Below are positions 1 through 10,961 of a stretch of 31,092 bases of DNA, one piece after another. A model generated the notes under the pieces. That model did no database searches, was not told where the DNA came from, and was given only the letters and a program-made list of their open reading frames with translations. Both the position numbers and the translations under genes were made by a program. Source of the stretch: Alectoria sarmentosa. Lineage: Eukaryota; Ascomycota; Lecanoromycetes; Lecanorales; Parmeliaceae. Numbering within the stretch: the first letter of the stretch is position 1; every line of letters starts with the position of its first letter. Where the stretch lies: positions 1 through 31,092 of the forward strand of contig WOGZ01000362.1 in assembly GCA_009733775.1 (NCBI GenBank), read 5' to 3'.

Positions 1-55
<55 letters not shown>
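1..55. repeat. (TTA)n microsatellite
   Basis: About 18 uninterrupted TTA units at the left edge; the run may continue outside the window. The pattern breaks at position 56, where TATATT follows. Confidence 0.95.
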
Positions 56-59
<4 letters not shown>

Positions 60-1233
60 TTTACTTATTTTATTTTATTTTATTTATTTTTAATTTTTAA
101 TTTTTAATAATATTTTTAATTTTTTATTTAAAATATATATTAATATTATTAAAATCTTATATTTATGATTTTATATAATTTTATAAAAAAACATTTTTAT
201 TTATTATATTTATTTTTAAAATATATAATATTTAGTAATATTTATTTAATTTATATTAAAATTTAAAATATAAATATTTAATATTTTTAATATAATAATA
301 TGATAATTAATATTTAAAATAATAATGTTAAATTTCAAATTTTTTTAATGAAAATTAAATATTAATTTAATTTAATTTATTAATTTAATTTAATTTATTA
401 AAAAAATCGAGATATAATTAATCGTGTATATTATATTATAAAGAAAACGTTAATTATATTAAATATTTATAAAAATTGTTTATATATATAATAATAAATT
501 AAATTAAATTAAATTATAAAGTTAAAATTAAATTTTAATAAATATAAATTTTGAAATCTTGATTAGGAAAATAGAAATTAATAAAAATTATTATTATAAA
601 AAGATTTTTTTTAAATATAATTAATATTTAATTAAAAAAACATTTATAATTTTTTTATATTATATTATATTTATTACGTCGTTAATTCGTTATTATTATA
701 TATTTTATATATATTAAAAAGTTTATTTATTAATAATTTTAATTATAAAGAATTTTTATATAAAATAATTTATATAATTTTTAATAGAAGTTTTCGCTTC
801 GATTTTTTTTTTAAATAATTTAAATAATTAATATAAACGTTTATATATATTTTTTAAATTATATTTATATAAATTTATTATTTAATTATTTGAAAATATA
901 CGTATATTTTATATTTTATTTAAATTAAAAATATTTAAAACTTTATATAAAATAATATATATTAATTAATTTTTTAAATAAAATTTAAACAAAATTTAAA
1001 GTTTTAAATTTTAAATTTATAAATAATTATACGCGTTATTTTAAATTAATTAATATTAATTTAATTTTTTTCGTTTATAATAAAAAGTTATAAAATTATA
1101 TATAACTTTATATAAATAAATAAAAAATTTATTAAAATCGTATCGAATTATATAAAATATTTATTTTTTATATAAATTGAAATATACGTATTTTAAAAAA
1201 AAACTGAATTTATTTAAATTAAATAATAAATTA
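56..1233. other. AT-rich left flank, no gene seen
   Basis: This is the sequence into which element A inserted. It is almost entirely A/T, with the few C and G bases mostly in CpG, and carries short TTTAATT-type simple repeats around 360-400 and 490-530. No open frame or recognisable domain was found on either strand. It may be older, fully decayed repeat sequence. Confidence 0.6.
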
Positions 1234-1238
1234 TAATC
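1234..1238. repeat. Target-site duplication of element A (left)
   Basis: TAATC directly before the 5' LTR of A. The same five bases occur at 30030-30034 directly after the matching LTR. Confidence 0.85.
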
Positions 1239-1538
1239 TGTCGCGATTCGAAAACACGTTTTTATAAAAAATTCTAAATTATATTTATCTTAATTATTCG
1301 AATGTTATTTTCACTCGAATTATTAAATCTCAATTTGAAATAATTAAGTTCGTTTCATTTTAATTAATTAAATATCGCGTTAATCGCACTCGATTTAGCG
1401 TTCGAATTACGAAGAATATTTAAGCGTAAAAGATTTTTTTTTCTTTTTCTTTTTACGTTTATTTTATATAATAAATTTAATTTTTAATTATTAAATATTA
1501 TCTTAAATATAATATTATTTAAATTCTCGCTCGTAATA
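1239..1538 (+). repeat. Element A 5' LTR (300 bp)
   Basis: Begins TGTCGCGATTCGAAAACACG and ends TCGTAATA, a mutated inverted match of the start (expected TCGCGACA). It aligns along its full 300 bp with 29730-30029; shared landmarks are the TTATTCGAAT block, the TTCGTTTCATTTTAATTAAT block and a T-rich tract. This copy keeps more CG and TG than the 3' copy, whose first bases read TATTACGATTC. Confidence 0.85.
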
Positions 1539-3536
1539 TTATAAACATTTATTTTCATTATCTTTTTTTTCGATCGATAATATTTTTAACATTTTTAAAA
1601 CATTATTAATAATAAATATGTTTTAAAGTTTTTTAAACGCCTTTTTTAACGCATTTTCAATTTAATTTAATTATTTATTTTGTAATTTTATGAACATCGA
1701 AAATTTATAAATCGAAAATGTTTTATTTAATATATATTAATTTTTAAAATATAAAGAAATTTCAATAAGTCGTTAAAATTAATTTCGAATAAATTTTTAC
1801 TTTTCTTTATATTTAATTTATAACATTTGAAAATAATAAAATAAATGAAAATCAAATACGCGCTTTATAATTCGAAATAAATTAAATTCGAATTCGAATC
1901 GAACGCGAGTAAATAAAATTTAATGAAAATCGTTATAACTTTAAAAAGTTATAAATTATATTTAAATCTTCGAATTCTCGTTTTAAATCATTTTTTATTT
2001 TTAATAACGTTAATTTTTTTAAAATTTTTAAACGATTTTCGAAGATTTTCGATTTTGAATTTTACGAAAAAGATTTTGTTATTTTAAAAACATTTTTTCA
2101 CATTTTTAAAGTTAAGTTTTAATATAATGCGAATTAATATTTTATTAAAATTAAACGTTTTATTTATATTAAAAAACATTTAAAAAAAGCTATTTAGCGA
2201 ATTCTTTTTTTTATTAAATTTAATAATGAAATTATTATTCATATTTTAATTTAATTTTATAAATATATAAAATTAATTTTTAATAATCTCGATCGAAAAG
2301 CGATTATTCAACTCAACGTTATATTTAAAAATTTAAATAAATAAATCATTTTTATTATTATTATTTAATCGATTTCGAAATATATATTTATAATATTATT
2401 TAATAAATTATTATTTTAATTTCTGTTAACGCTTTAATTAATCGTAATATTAACGATAATAACATAATTATAAATTTGTTTATTATCGATAAAAATTTTC
2501 GTTTTATTAATTCTCATAATCTCATTAATAAAGCGAAACGAAAACGTTATTATAATAATAATTTTTATTTTTACGATAATTATATAAGTCACATTATCAT
2601 TAATTATTTTTTAAAAAAATCGCTGAAAAACGTAAGACTTTATTTCGTTCGATAAACGCTTTTTTTATATTTTTAAATATTCTAGACTCGAAAAATGCAT
2701 AATTTTCAAATATAATCGCGTTAAAAAACGTATAAAATGAATTTTAATAACATTATTAACATTTTATATTAAGTAATTAAAGCTTAATTTTGAAAAACAT
2801 TTTATTTATAAATATATTTTTAATTTAATTTATATTTTATATTTAATTAAAAATTTACTTAATATTAATATTAATGTTAAATCTTTTATTAATTATTTTT
2901 ATCCGCAAATTAATAAAATTTTCTTAATTTTACTTAAAATCTTTCGAGATCTTCGAGAATTCGATAATTAATTTATTTCGCAATGATTTTATTTTGAATA
3001 TTAAAATACTTTAAATTGTTTATAATAATCAATTTTTTTATTATTATTTTTTCAAATTTCGATATAATTACAAAATTGAATTGAATAAAAAAAAATTACG
3101 TTTCGATTCAATTCTCTCTCGAAAAAAACACGTTAATTTATTAATCAAAATTCGAAGACGAAAACCCGATTTCGATAATTCTCTCAAAAGATTTTATTAT
3201 TTTTTTTTCAAAATCTTTCATTTTTAACGCCTCGCTCTCTCAGAAAAAAAGTTTTTTAAAAAAAGTTATGACGTAAAATAGAACGGCGCCGAATTAAATA
3301 TTTAAAAATTTTTAAAACGAAAATTCTTAAGATCATTATTTGAGAATTTAAAAAATCTTTTTATAATCGTATGTAGAAATTATTAACATCAACATTTTTT
3401 AAAATTTATATAATTAACGTCGCCTCTTTTACTTAACTCGTTAAAAATCTTTTAAATTAAATTTTTTATAACGAATATACACGATATCGAAAAAGCTATA
3501 ATTAAAAAAACTTATTTAAATTCTTTTATTATTATA
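1539..3536 (+). other. Element A leader and presumed gag/protease region, unreadable
   Basis: By position this should hold the primer binding site, gag and protease of element A. All frames are closed by dense stops and I could not identify a capsid, zinc-knuckle or DSG protease motif with confidence. The region is uniformly AT-rich with CpG-restricted cytosines. Confidence 0.5.
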
Positions 3537-5694
3537 TTTCTTAAATATTACGATTTTTTCGACGTATTTTCTTATATAAAAATTAAAAAACTTTCTTTTT
3601 ATCGTTTCAACGATTATAAAATTTTATTAATATTTAATAAAAAATCAAATTTTAATTTTATATACGACATATTTTAAAATAAATTTAAGATATTAAAAAA
3701 ATATCTCGACGACAATTTTATCAAAAAACTTATTCGCTTAAACTTTTTTTAACAACGTTATTTATTTTGTTTACGCGTAAATTTAACGAAAAATTTCGTT
3801 TTTATATAAATTATCGCGCTTTTAACGTTATTATTATTAAAAATTAATATTCGTTACTTTTAATTTAAGAAATTCTTTCGCGCATTTATCGAATTAAAGT
3901 TTATATATTTTTAAATATTATAATAACGTTTAATAAATTACGAATAATTAAAAATAAAAAATTGTCTTTTGCATTAAATACGATTTTTATAAATTTTTGA
4001 TTAACAATTTCGAATTATGCGACGCATTTTTCATTTTTTAAAATTATGTTAATAATACATTATACGAATATATTAATAATTTTTATATTATTTATATTAA
4101 TAATATTTCAATTTATAATAAAAAAAAACATATTAAATATATACGTTTTATTTTAACACGTTTTCGAGAAATAAAATTTTAAATTGACGTGCAAAAATGC
4201 TTATTTAATGTTATTAAAATTATTTTCAGATTTAAAGTTATATAAATATATATAACGAAGATAATAAGTTTAAAAAATTATATATATTAAAGAAAAATTT
4301 ATATATAAATTTTTAAATTACGTTAAAATCGATAAAATCGATAAAATTAAATAAAATACGCTTATAATAAATGTAATTAAAATTAAATATCTCGATTTAA
4401 TTATTATTATTAAAAATGTTTAAATAAATATAAAAAAAGTTTTCGTCGTGCTCGATTAGCTCATATGTAAAACAATTAAAAACGGTTAAAAAAAATTAAA
4501 CTTTATTAATTTCTATCGACGTTTCATTCGACTTTTTTTTTAATTTATAAAATCTTTAATTTAATTAATCAAAAAGAATTATTCTTTTAAATGAATTTCG
4601 AAATATTAAAAAACTTTTAATAATCTCAAAATTGCATTCACTTTAACGCTTATTTATTATATTTCGATTCAAAAAAGTAAATCGTGATAAAAATTAATAT
4701 TTCGAATTAAATAATTATAAACGTTATATCTTAATACGATGAAAACGAAATTTTTAAATTAATTTTTTTTTTTTTAATTAAGATGCTTTTTGCGAAATGC
4801 AATTATAAAATTTACGATAAAAAGCTTTTAATTATTACTCGCGCGTTTAAATTATAATAATTAAAATTAAAAAATATCAAATAACTCGTTATTGTTTTTT
4901 TCGATTATAAAAATTTCGAATATTTTATAATTATTAAATTTTTTAATCGCCGTTAAATGCGTTCATTTTAATTTTTCTTAAATTTTAATTTCAAGATTAT
5001 TTATTGATTTATAAATTCGAAAATCTTTTTAAAAACGAAAAAAATAATTAACGTTTATATTAATAACAAATTATTTTAAAACTCGAAAGTTTAAACATTT
5101 AAAATTTTGAATCTTTGAAGATAATTTTTAAGCTTAAATTTATTTTTTTCATTTTTATTAATATTTTTAAAATTAATCAAATTATTTTAAACGATACGTT
5201 TAACGATTTAAAATTTAAATTTAAAAATAAAATTAATCAGATTACAATTTCAAAACTTGCGTTCGAATAGATTTATTAAAAAAAGAAATAAATTTTAAAA
5301 AATTTCGAAATTTTATAAATAAATGCTTATAAATTAAAGAGAACTTTTTTTATCGAATTAAAAAAACAAAACGAGCGCATTTATTTTTTAAAAATAGACT
5401 TTTCATTTTCGATAATAATGATTTACGCCTTAATGTATTCACTTTTATTTACGATTTTTTTAATATAAAACATTTCGAAATAACGAAATAATATAAAATT
5501 ATTCGTCGCATTTATTAATAACTCGATTTTTTAAACGATATTAAACGTTTTATTTAAAATTGTTATAATTGTTTTCGAGTAAAGGTCTTTTAAAATAAAT
5601 ATTATAAATTTTCAAATTATTAAAACTATTCGATCGACGATAAATATATATTTCGATAAATTTTATTATTACTTTATTTAATAATGAAAATTAT
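3537..5694 (+). pseudogene. pol: Element A pol, first part: RT, RNase H and start of integrase
   Basis: The start of RT is readable from about 3543 as LKYYDFFDVFS, like the YHDFLDVFS segment that opens gypsy RT, followed by KYLDDNFIKKLIRL. The catalytic box appears as YINNI (4093-4104), a mutated Y-x-D-D, followed by an IYNKKKHIKY segment as in the family. RNase H is marked by NYKIYDKKLLIITRAF at 4801-4848, matching the NYEIYDKELLAIV signature. The integrase zinc finger keeps its CX2C pair (NCYNC, 5561-5572). The frame changes several times and has many TAA codons. The reading is cut at 5694 by element B, just after the segment preceding the first catalytic Asp region of the integrase core. 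It cannot make a working enzyme. Confidence 0.8.
5690..5694. repeat. Target-site duplication of element B (left)
   Basis: ATTAT, repeated at 28199-28203 after the other B LTR. The inner flanks of these two LTRs (TAATA and AAAAA) do not match each other, supporting a single element that spans both. Confidence 0.7.
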
Positions 5695-5916
5695 TATTAT
5701 AATTCGTTTCTTTTTTAATATATTTATATTATATTTATATTAATATTCGATATATTTTTACGTTTATATCATTTTTACGATAGTCTCGATTAAATTTAAC
5801 GTTTTAATATATACGCATTTTTTTTATAATAACGCTTCTTTATAATTACTTTTTGTAAATAATATTTTTTATATATTATTAATATAAGTTATTACACATT
5901 TATTAAATTTTTAATA
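5695..5916 (+). repeat. Element B 5' LTR (222 bp)
   Basis: Begins TATTATAATTCG (RIP form of TGTTA...) and ends TTTTTAATA (RIP form of ...TAACA). Two further copies, at 26038-26260 and 27960-28198, share the AACGTTTTAA, CTTTTTATAATTA and TATATTATTAATATAAGTTATTA blocks in the same orientation. The 17-bp length difference from the 3' LTR comes from an extra ATATTTAATATATTCGA-type stretch. Confidence 0.8.
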
Positions 5917-7422
5917 TAATATTATTTATTTTCTTTTAAACAATAACGAATTATTAACGAAATTGAAAATAAAATTAAAGAGACGTATTAATCACGATAA
6001 CATTTTATTATCAATATTTTGACGATAATACGTTAAAAACTTAAAATGCGAATTAAATTAATAACTTCGCGAGATTAATTAAAAAATAATAATAATTATT
6101 TTAATTTTATAAATAATTAAATCTCAATTATAATTTCTTTAAAATTTTGTATTTACAAAATATTAAAATTATAAACAAAAGATGATAATCGATATTTTAT
6201 CGAATTTTTTCATAAATTCGAAAACAACGCTTGTATTAAAGTTAAATAAAATATAAAATAAAATATAAAATATCGTGATAAATATAATAAACGACGTTTA
6301 ATACTTATTACTATTTAACAATTTCGATAAAAATAATCAAAATTTGAATCGTGAAAATTTATTTTTATTTAACATTATAAAGAAATTATTAATATTCGAA
6401 TTTAACGTAAAAAATAAAGTCGGTTAATCGAAGATGTTTAAAAATTATTAAGAAAAATTACGTCGACGAGTTAAAAGATTCATTATCAAATTAAACGATT
6501 TTTAAAACGAAATGTTATTTACGAATATCATTAAAAACGACGCGAATTTCGTTTATACGATTATTAATTTATTCGAGAACTTCGTTAACAATGTAATTAA
6601 ATCTTTTAAAAAGTAATATAATATATTTAAAAAAAAAATCGAAAGCGTATAAATTTATCGAAAAAACTTAATCGTATTTTAATAAGAAAATATATAAATA
6701 AATAGTTAAATAAATAAAGTTAAAGTAAAATCGCGTTTTTTAATTCATTAATTAAAAGACGTTAATATACGTGTTATTAAAAAAAAAGTGTCGCGAAAAT
6801 TCGACGATTGCGAGATAAATATCGTATTATAATAAAGAATTTATATCGTAAAAATAAACAATTCAAAATTGTTATTATTACGAAATTATTGCACGAAAAA
6901 AAATTAATAAATATTAATGTAAAGAAATATTATATTAAAGTTTAATTACGTTATAATAACGTTTTTTTTAACAATCTTTTAAAAAAAAGCAATTTCTTAA
7001 AAAAAAAAATCGATATTACACATTTATTATAAAAATAAATATTATAAAAATTATTAATAACGATAATAAGCGATATTCGAATATATAAAACTTTTACGAT
7101 TTTAAAAAAAATCGTTTTAAATAAAACGATTAACGTGTATATTTTTATATTAAATTTAAATAAAATATTAAACAATTTTTTATTAAACTCGATAAAATCG
7201 ATTATATAAAAATTATTATAAAAATACGACTTTTAATATTATTAAAACTCGTTTAAATATAAATTATTACAATTTTTATTTCACGATAAACGAAGTATTT
7301 AAAAATTAAATAACATATTTAAAATATATAATAAATTAAATAAATTAAACGTTGAATTTTATAATTCAAATTTCGATATAAATGTTAAAAATAAAATAAA
7401 ATCTTTCGAATTTTTTTATGCT

Positions 7423-7478
7423 CGTTTTAACGTAGTAATCGCTTTTTTGACGTTTTAACGCAGCAATCGCTTTTTTGA
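7423..7478. repeat. Two tandem copies of a 28-bp unit
   Basis: Units 7423-7450 and 7451-7478 begin CGTTTTAACG and end AATCGCTTTTTTGA. They differ only at two T/C positions (GTAGT against GCAGC), both consistent with C-to-T mutation of one copy. They lie in the ruined 5' internal region of B. Confidence 0.9.
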
Positions 7479-8621
7479 ATTATTCGAATATTTTAAAAAT
7501 GTTTAATTTAAAGCGATTAATTAATATATAATTAAAATATTAAATTTTTAATAAAAGCTTTATTTTATTTCGAGATATAATCGCTAATTTACGTGATATC
7601 GTTATAAATTTAAAAATTATTAATAATATATTTTCGAATAAGAAAAATAAACTCAAAAACGATTAAAAGATAATTAAAAAATTCGCTAAATTATTAACAT
7701 ATAATAATAATTTTTTCTTCGATAAAAAAAAATTGAATAAATAATTTTAAATAAGATTTTTTATATTAAAATATTAAATATTATTATTTAAAAACTTTAA
7801 TTAATCGAATCGTGAAAAAGAATTATTATTAAAAATATTTTAAAATTAATTATCGTTTTAATAATAAAAATACGTTATATTAAAATATAAAGTTTTTCAA
7901 TAAAAACTAAATTAAAATTATAATAAAAATCGTAAAAATGAAAGTTAAAAAAAATTAAAAATTTATCGAATTTTTAAAAGATCGAAAAATTAAATGTTTT
8001 TAATTAAATCGTTATTAAAGATTTAAAAAAGCGTTTACGTATAAAAATCAAAGAATTAAAAAAAGATAAAAACTTTATTATCGCTTTAATTACGCTTTCA
8101 ACTTATATAATTATTATTAAAACATTATTATAATATAAACGATAATTAAACTTTTATAAACAAATTTATATTAATAAAAATGTTATTAAAAGTAATTATT
8201 TTATAAATATTAAAACTTTCGTATATAATTTTATAAACGTTATTTTTATTATAAAAACAAGTTATTAAAAATAATTTTATTTAAATCTTATAAATTGCGC
8301 TTAATAAACGATAAATTTATATTTTATATTATACACATAATTTTAATTAAATTAATTATCGAAAATTACGTAAAAAATTTATAATATTTCATTATCGCAT
8401 TTAAATAATTTAAGATTATTTTAAAAATGTCTTAATTGAAGTAATATAATTCTTATATATTATTTTAAAATAAATTATTATTTTCAATTTTGATTATTAT
8501 ATATTTTATTATTTATTATATAATAAATTTATAACGATTTATAATTATAACGACGAAAAATATTTAAAAAAAAAATTTATAAAATTTTTTTAAATACATT
8601 AATATAATAGAGATTTTTATT

Positions 8622-8626
8622 TATAT
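8622..8626. repeat. Target-site duplication of element E (left)
   Basis: TATAT, matched by TATAT at 23939-23943. The duplication is low-complexity, so it supports the LTR pairing but would be weak evidence alone. Confidence 0.6.
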
Positions 8627-8785
8627 TATTGAAAATTAATTTTTTGCGTAACGTACGTAAGATTAATTTTAAAATTAATCGTGTTTTAATATTATTTTAA
8701 CGAATAAGCTTAAAAACACGATTTCTTCGTATTTTTTATATATTTAATTAATTCATATACGATATTTATTATATATTTTTTAATA
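8627..8785 (+). repeat. Element E left LTR
   Basis: Starts TATTGAAAATTAATTTTTTGCG (RIP form of TGTTGAAAATCAAC...) and ends TTTTTTAATA. Shared landmarks with 23768-23938 include TAACGTACGTAA, GAATAAGCTTAAAAACACGATTT and a terminal ATATATTTTTTAA. The right copy is 12 bp longer because of a partial repeat of TTAAAATTAATTT. Confidence 0.75.
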
Positions 8786-8810
8786 AATTATAAATTCGAT
8801 TTGTGACGAT

Positions 8811-8815
8811 AAAAG
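8811..8815. repeat. Target-site duplication of element C (left)
   Basis: AAAAG directly before the C LTR, identical to 22425-22429 after the other LTR. Confidence 0.8.
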
Positions 8816-9019
8816 TGTTAAAATTAATATAAAGTTATATTATATAAATATATTAAATAAGATAATTAAGTGAGAAGAAAGTATATATATAAAAAAAAAA
8901 CATTTATATAAAAATAAATGTCTTTATTAAATCACGTTAAGTTTAATTAAATAATATTAAAAAAATATAATATTAAAGAAAAGTTAATTTTATTAAAAAT
9001 GTAAAATACGTTTATAATA
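8816..9019 (-). repeat. Element C 3' LTR (204 bp)
   Basis: On the minus strand it starts TATTATAAACGTATTTTACA (RIP form of TGTTACGAGCGTAT...) and ends AATTTTAACAC just inside AAAAG. It aligns with 22222-22424 and, in inverted orientation, with 30812-31013. Confidence 0.85.
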
Positions 9020-9034
9020 TTATCTTCTTTTTTC
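9020..9034 (-). other. Element C polypurine tract
   Basis: Read on the minus strand, GAAAAAAGAAGATAA directly precedes the 3' LTR. This is the expected position and composition of the plus-strand primer of reverse transcription, and it confirms the minus orientation of C. Confidence 0.8.
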
Positions 9035-9543
9035 AAAAAGCGATGTTTTAACGTTATAAAAATTAAAAAAATGTGTTTATAATTTATTTTATATCTTCGA
9101 AACATTTAATTAATAATTATTTTCAATTGAAAAAAGTTAACGATAATAACGATAATAATATATCGTAAGAAATTCGTTTATAACATCGTCGATATTATAA
9201 TATTTTATTATTTTAAACGTTTAAAAATAACGTGATTTGATAAAAAATTAACGTTATAATCGTCGTCGAAGCATTTAAGTATTTAATGTTATTTAATATT
9301 TCATATTTCGGGCGAAAAAAGAATCGTAAAAATTAAGCGATATAATTAAATAAGGTCTTTCGAATCGAATCGAGTCGCAGACGTTAAATTTTGTTTGAAA
9401 TTTATATATGTTTTGATAATGTTTTAAATAATCTTTTTTCGTGAATTATTATATATATAATATCGAATAAAATTAATAATAACGATAACGAGGTTTTAAA
9501 ACGAGGTTAAGAGATTTCGAAAGATGTTTATAATGTGAATAAT
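9035..9543 (-). other. Element C 3' untranslated segment (outer part)
   Basis: The stretch between F and the polypurine tract, downstream of C's pol stop. No open frame or domain is seen. The part nearest F (9300-9540) keeps slightly more C and G than the rest. Confidence 0.6.
9539..9543. repeat. Target-site duplication of element F (left)
   Basis: ATAAT, identical to 10508-10512 directly after F's second LTR. Confidence 0.85.
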
Positions 9544-9702
9544 TGTCATAATTTCAGTTTATAACCCTATATGACTCGATCGGGCCTAGCGCGGCTTGGC
9601 GCTACCTACATATTCGAGTTTCATAACATGTATTTCTTTTTATAGCTATTATTTCGTGCATATCGAAATATAAAGCATTCGGCATTATTTCGTTCTCTGA
9701 CA
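9544..9702 (+). repeat. Element F 5' LTR (159 bp)
   Basis: Runs from TGTCATAATTTCAG to TTCTCTGACA. The central block ACTCGATCGGGCCTAGCGCG...TTCGAG is identical in both LTRs of F. Confidence 0.92.
9587..9604 (+). other. Hairpin inside the F LTR
   Basis: TAGCGC-GGCTTG-GCGCTA forms a perfect 6-bp GC-rich stem with a 6-base loop, inside a wider CTCGA...TCGAG inverted repeat. The same stem is at 10392-10409. In the mutated solo LTR (21782-21799) the outer five pairs survive. It may belong to the R region or a 3'-end signal of the transcript; its role is unknown. Confidence 0.6.
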
Positions 9703-10334
9703 TAATAATAGCTATCCGACTTGGGATCTGGTCGCCTCTGAGTCGTAATAGATCATACTTACGGATGTTAGCTCTGCGGGGAGCATTATGGTGTTGGCCT
9801 TTGACGGACGGAGGCATAAAAACAACACCCTTATAATAACGGCTGCTATGAACGCGTTATACGAAAAATGTGAGCTTGCGAAATGACAACGGGAAGTGAG
9901 CCTGCTATAATGGCAAGATACGATACGACCTCTTCATTAAACACGTCGATTCGAAAATGAGCCTGCTACAAAGGCAGTCAAGTACGAATAGTATCGTTAC
10001 GATTTCTTACTGCGAGCCCTCGAGACACGTTCGAATTCAACGATCATCAGCGATCATCAACGACCGAAGCCCTATAAGAAACAGGTATGGCTTGGATGAC
10101 TTAGGTGGCTTGAGGTTTGGATGAATCTACGGGGTACCGGTTGGATGTGAAGGATGCGGTGTCATGTGACAAAGACAAGGACAAAATGGAACAGCAGTAA
10201 GGCCTGCTACAGAGAAGAATCCGAAGACGCGCGTATATCGCTCAATCTTACATCTCTGGCTTCTCAGAAACAACACGATTGATGAATGAATGGAAGGATG
10301 GATCGAGAGAATAGTTATAAGGACATGGCGATGT
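9703..10334 (+). other. Element F internal region, non-coding
   Basis: This GC-normal sequence has no frame resembling gag or pol. Short frames here on the opposite strand have no recognisable domain. It contains three copies of GCCTGCTA (9900-9907, 9961-9968, 10202-10209). Two are followed by AATGGC or AAAGGC and can fold into small hairpins (GCC...GGC). A CGATCATCA pair repeats at about 10040-10058. The primer binding site should lie just after 9702, but I could not match it to a tRNA. Confidence 0.7.
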
Positions 10335-10348
10335 GAAGAAGGAGGTAA
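10335..10348 (+). other. Element F polypurine tract
   Basis: GAAGAAGGAGGTAA immediately upstream of the second LTR. It sets F's orientation as +. Confidence 0.85.
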
Positions 10349-10507
10349 TGTCATGATTCCAGCCCATAGCCCTACATAACTCGATCGGGCCTAGCGCGGC
10401 TTGGCGCTACCTACATATTCGAGCTTCATAGTATATATTTCTCTTTATAGCTATTATTTCGTGCATATCGAAATATAAAGCATTTAGCATTATTTCGTTT
10501 TCTGATA
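10349..10507 (+). repeat. Element F 3' LTR (159 bp)
   Basis: Runs from TGTCATGATTCCAG to TTTTCTGATA. The terminal CA has become TA, a RIP-type change. ATAAT follows. Confidence 0.92.
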
Positions 10508-10512
10508 ATAAT

Positions 10513-10713
10513 AAAAGTCGCGTATTCGTTTAAATTATGAATTAACACGTCGTCGTCGTCGATTTATTTTATCGTTGAAAAAATAACGTGAAAACGCACG
10601 CACAATAGTCGAAAGTTATATATAATCATTATCGCTTATTATAATAACGACGATTGTGAAAAAGAAAAAAAAAGAGAAAGAGTGAATAATAAGATTTTTT
10701 TATAAATCAGTCG
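10513..10713 (-). other. Element C 3' untranslated segment (inner part)
   Basis: Sequence of C between its pol stop and the F insertion. It includes a short (CGT)n run at 10548-10559 and a pyrimidine-rich stretch when read on the minus strand. No gene is seen. Confidence 0.6.
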
Positions 10714-10781
10714 TTAACTCAATCGAATAGTATTTAATCTTTTTATCTTAATTTGTTTAAATATTTTTTATGAAAGTTTTT
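10714..10781 (-). pseudogene. pol: C-terminal tail of element C polyprotein, cut off by element D
   Basis: Read on the minus strand in the frame of the chromodomain at 16173-16323, this fragment continues it: the last codons before D read FDNAKNIM and the next here read KKLS, a stop (a likely former sense codon), then KIFKQIKIKRLNTIRLS and TAA at 10714-10716. The tail resembles the short basic end that follows chromodomains in fungal gypsy elements. The frame is kept exactly when D plus one TSD copy is discounted, strong support for D's boundaries. Confidence 0.7.
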
Positions 10782-10786
10782 TATTA
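10782..10786. repeat. Target-site duplication of element D (left)
   Basis: TATTA, paired with CATTA at 16168-16172. The single difference is C to T in a CpA, the expected RIP change. Confidence 0.75.
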
Positions 10787-10961
10787 TATTACGAGCGTAT
10801 TATACTTAATTTTACTATTTACTTAACTTTATTAAATTTATCGATTTTAACGTAATTTAAAAATTTATATATAAATCTCTCTTTTTCATATATAATTTTC
10901 TAAACTTATTATCTTCGTTGTATACACTTATATAATTTTAAACTTTATATTAATTTTAACA
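10787..10961 (+). repeat. Element D 5' LTR (175 bp)
   Basis: Runs from TATTACGAGCGTATTATAC to TTAATTTTAACA. It is more heavily RIP-mutated than the 3' LTR of the same length. Confidence 0.88.

Larger units (their letters stand above)
5917..8626 (+). other. Element B leader and presumed gag/protease region, unreadable
   Basis: Expected to hold the primer site, gag and perhaps protease of B. Fragments such as RYFIEFFHKFENNACIKVK near 6200-6270 look protein-like but I cannot assign them firmly to a capsid domain. Frames are closed throughout. A 28-bp tandem pair lies at 7423-7478. Element E interrupts B at 8627. Confidence 0.5.
9544..10507 (+). mobile_element. Element F: 964-bp TRIM-type LTR element, only lightly mutated
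   Basis: Two 159-bp LTRs (9544-9702 and 10349-10507) are bounded by TGTCA and TGACA/TGATA, flanked by perfect ATAAT duplications, with a polypurine tract GAAGAAGGAGGTAA before the second LTR. The 646-bp internal region has no protein domain, so this is a non-autonomous miniature element. The LTRs differ at 17 positions by my count, all C/T or G/A, with no indel. Unlike everything around it, F has near-balanced base composition and abundant CpA, CpT and CpC. That means it inserted recently or escaped most RIP. It lies in the 3' untranslated part of C. A third LTR of the family is at 21739-21896. Confidence 0.92.

Noticed and set aside
6951..7175. 74-codon minus-strand frame
   Set aside because: Phe/Ile/Lys-rich frame opposite the + strand internal region of element B; no motif, and typical of chance frames in AT-rich DNA.
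9703..9735. tRNA-type primer binding site after the F 5' LTR
   Set aside because: I could not align this stretch to the 3' end or anticodon arm of any tRNA with confidence, so no primer is named.
9602..9817. 71-codon minus-strand frame in element F, and a 75-codon frame at 10127-10354
   Set aside because: Both overlap LTR and internal sequence of a non-coding miniature element, cross LTR boundaries and show no domain. They are open mainly because F has normal composition.
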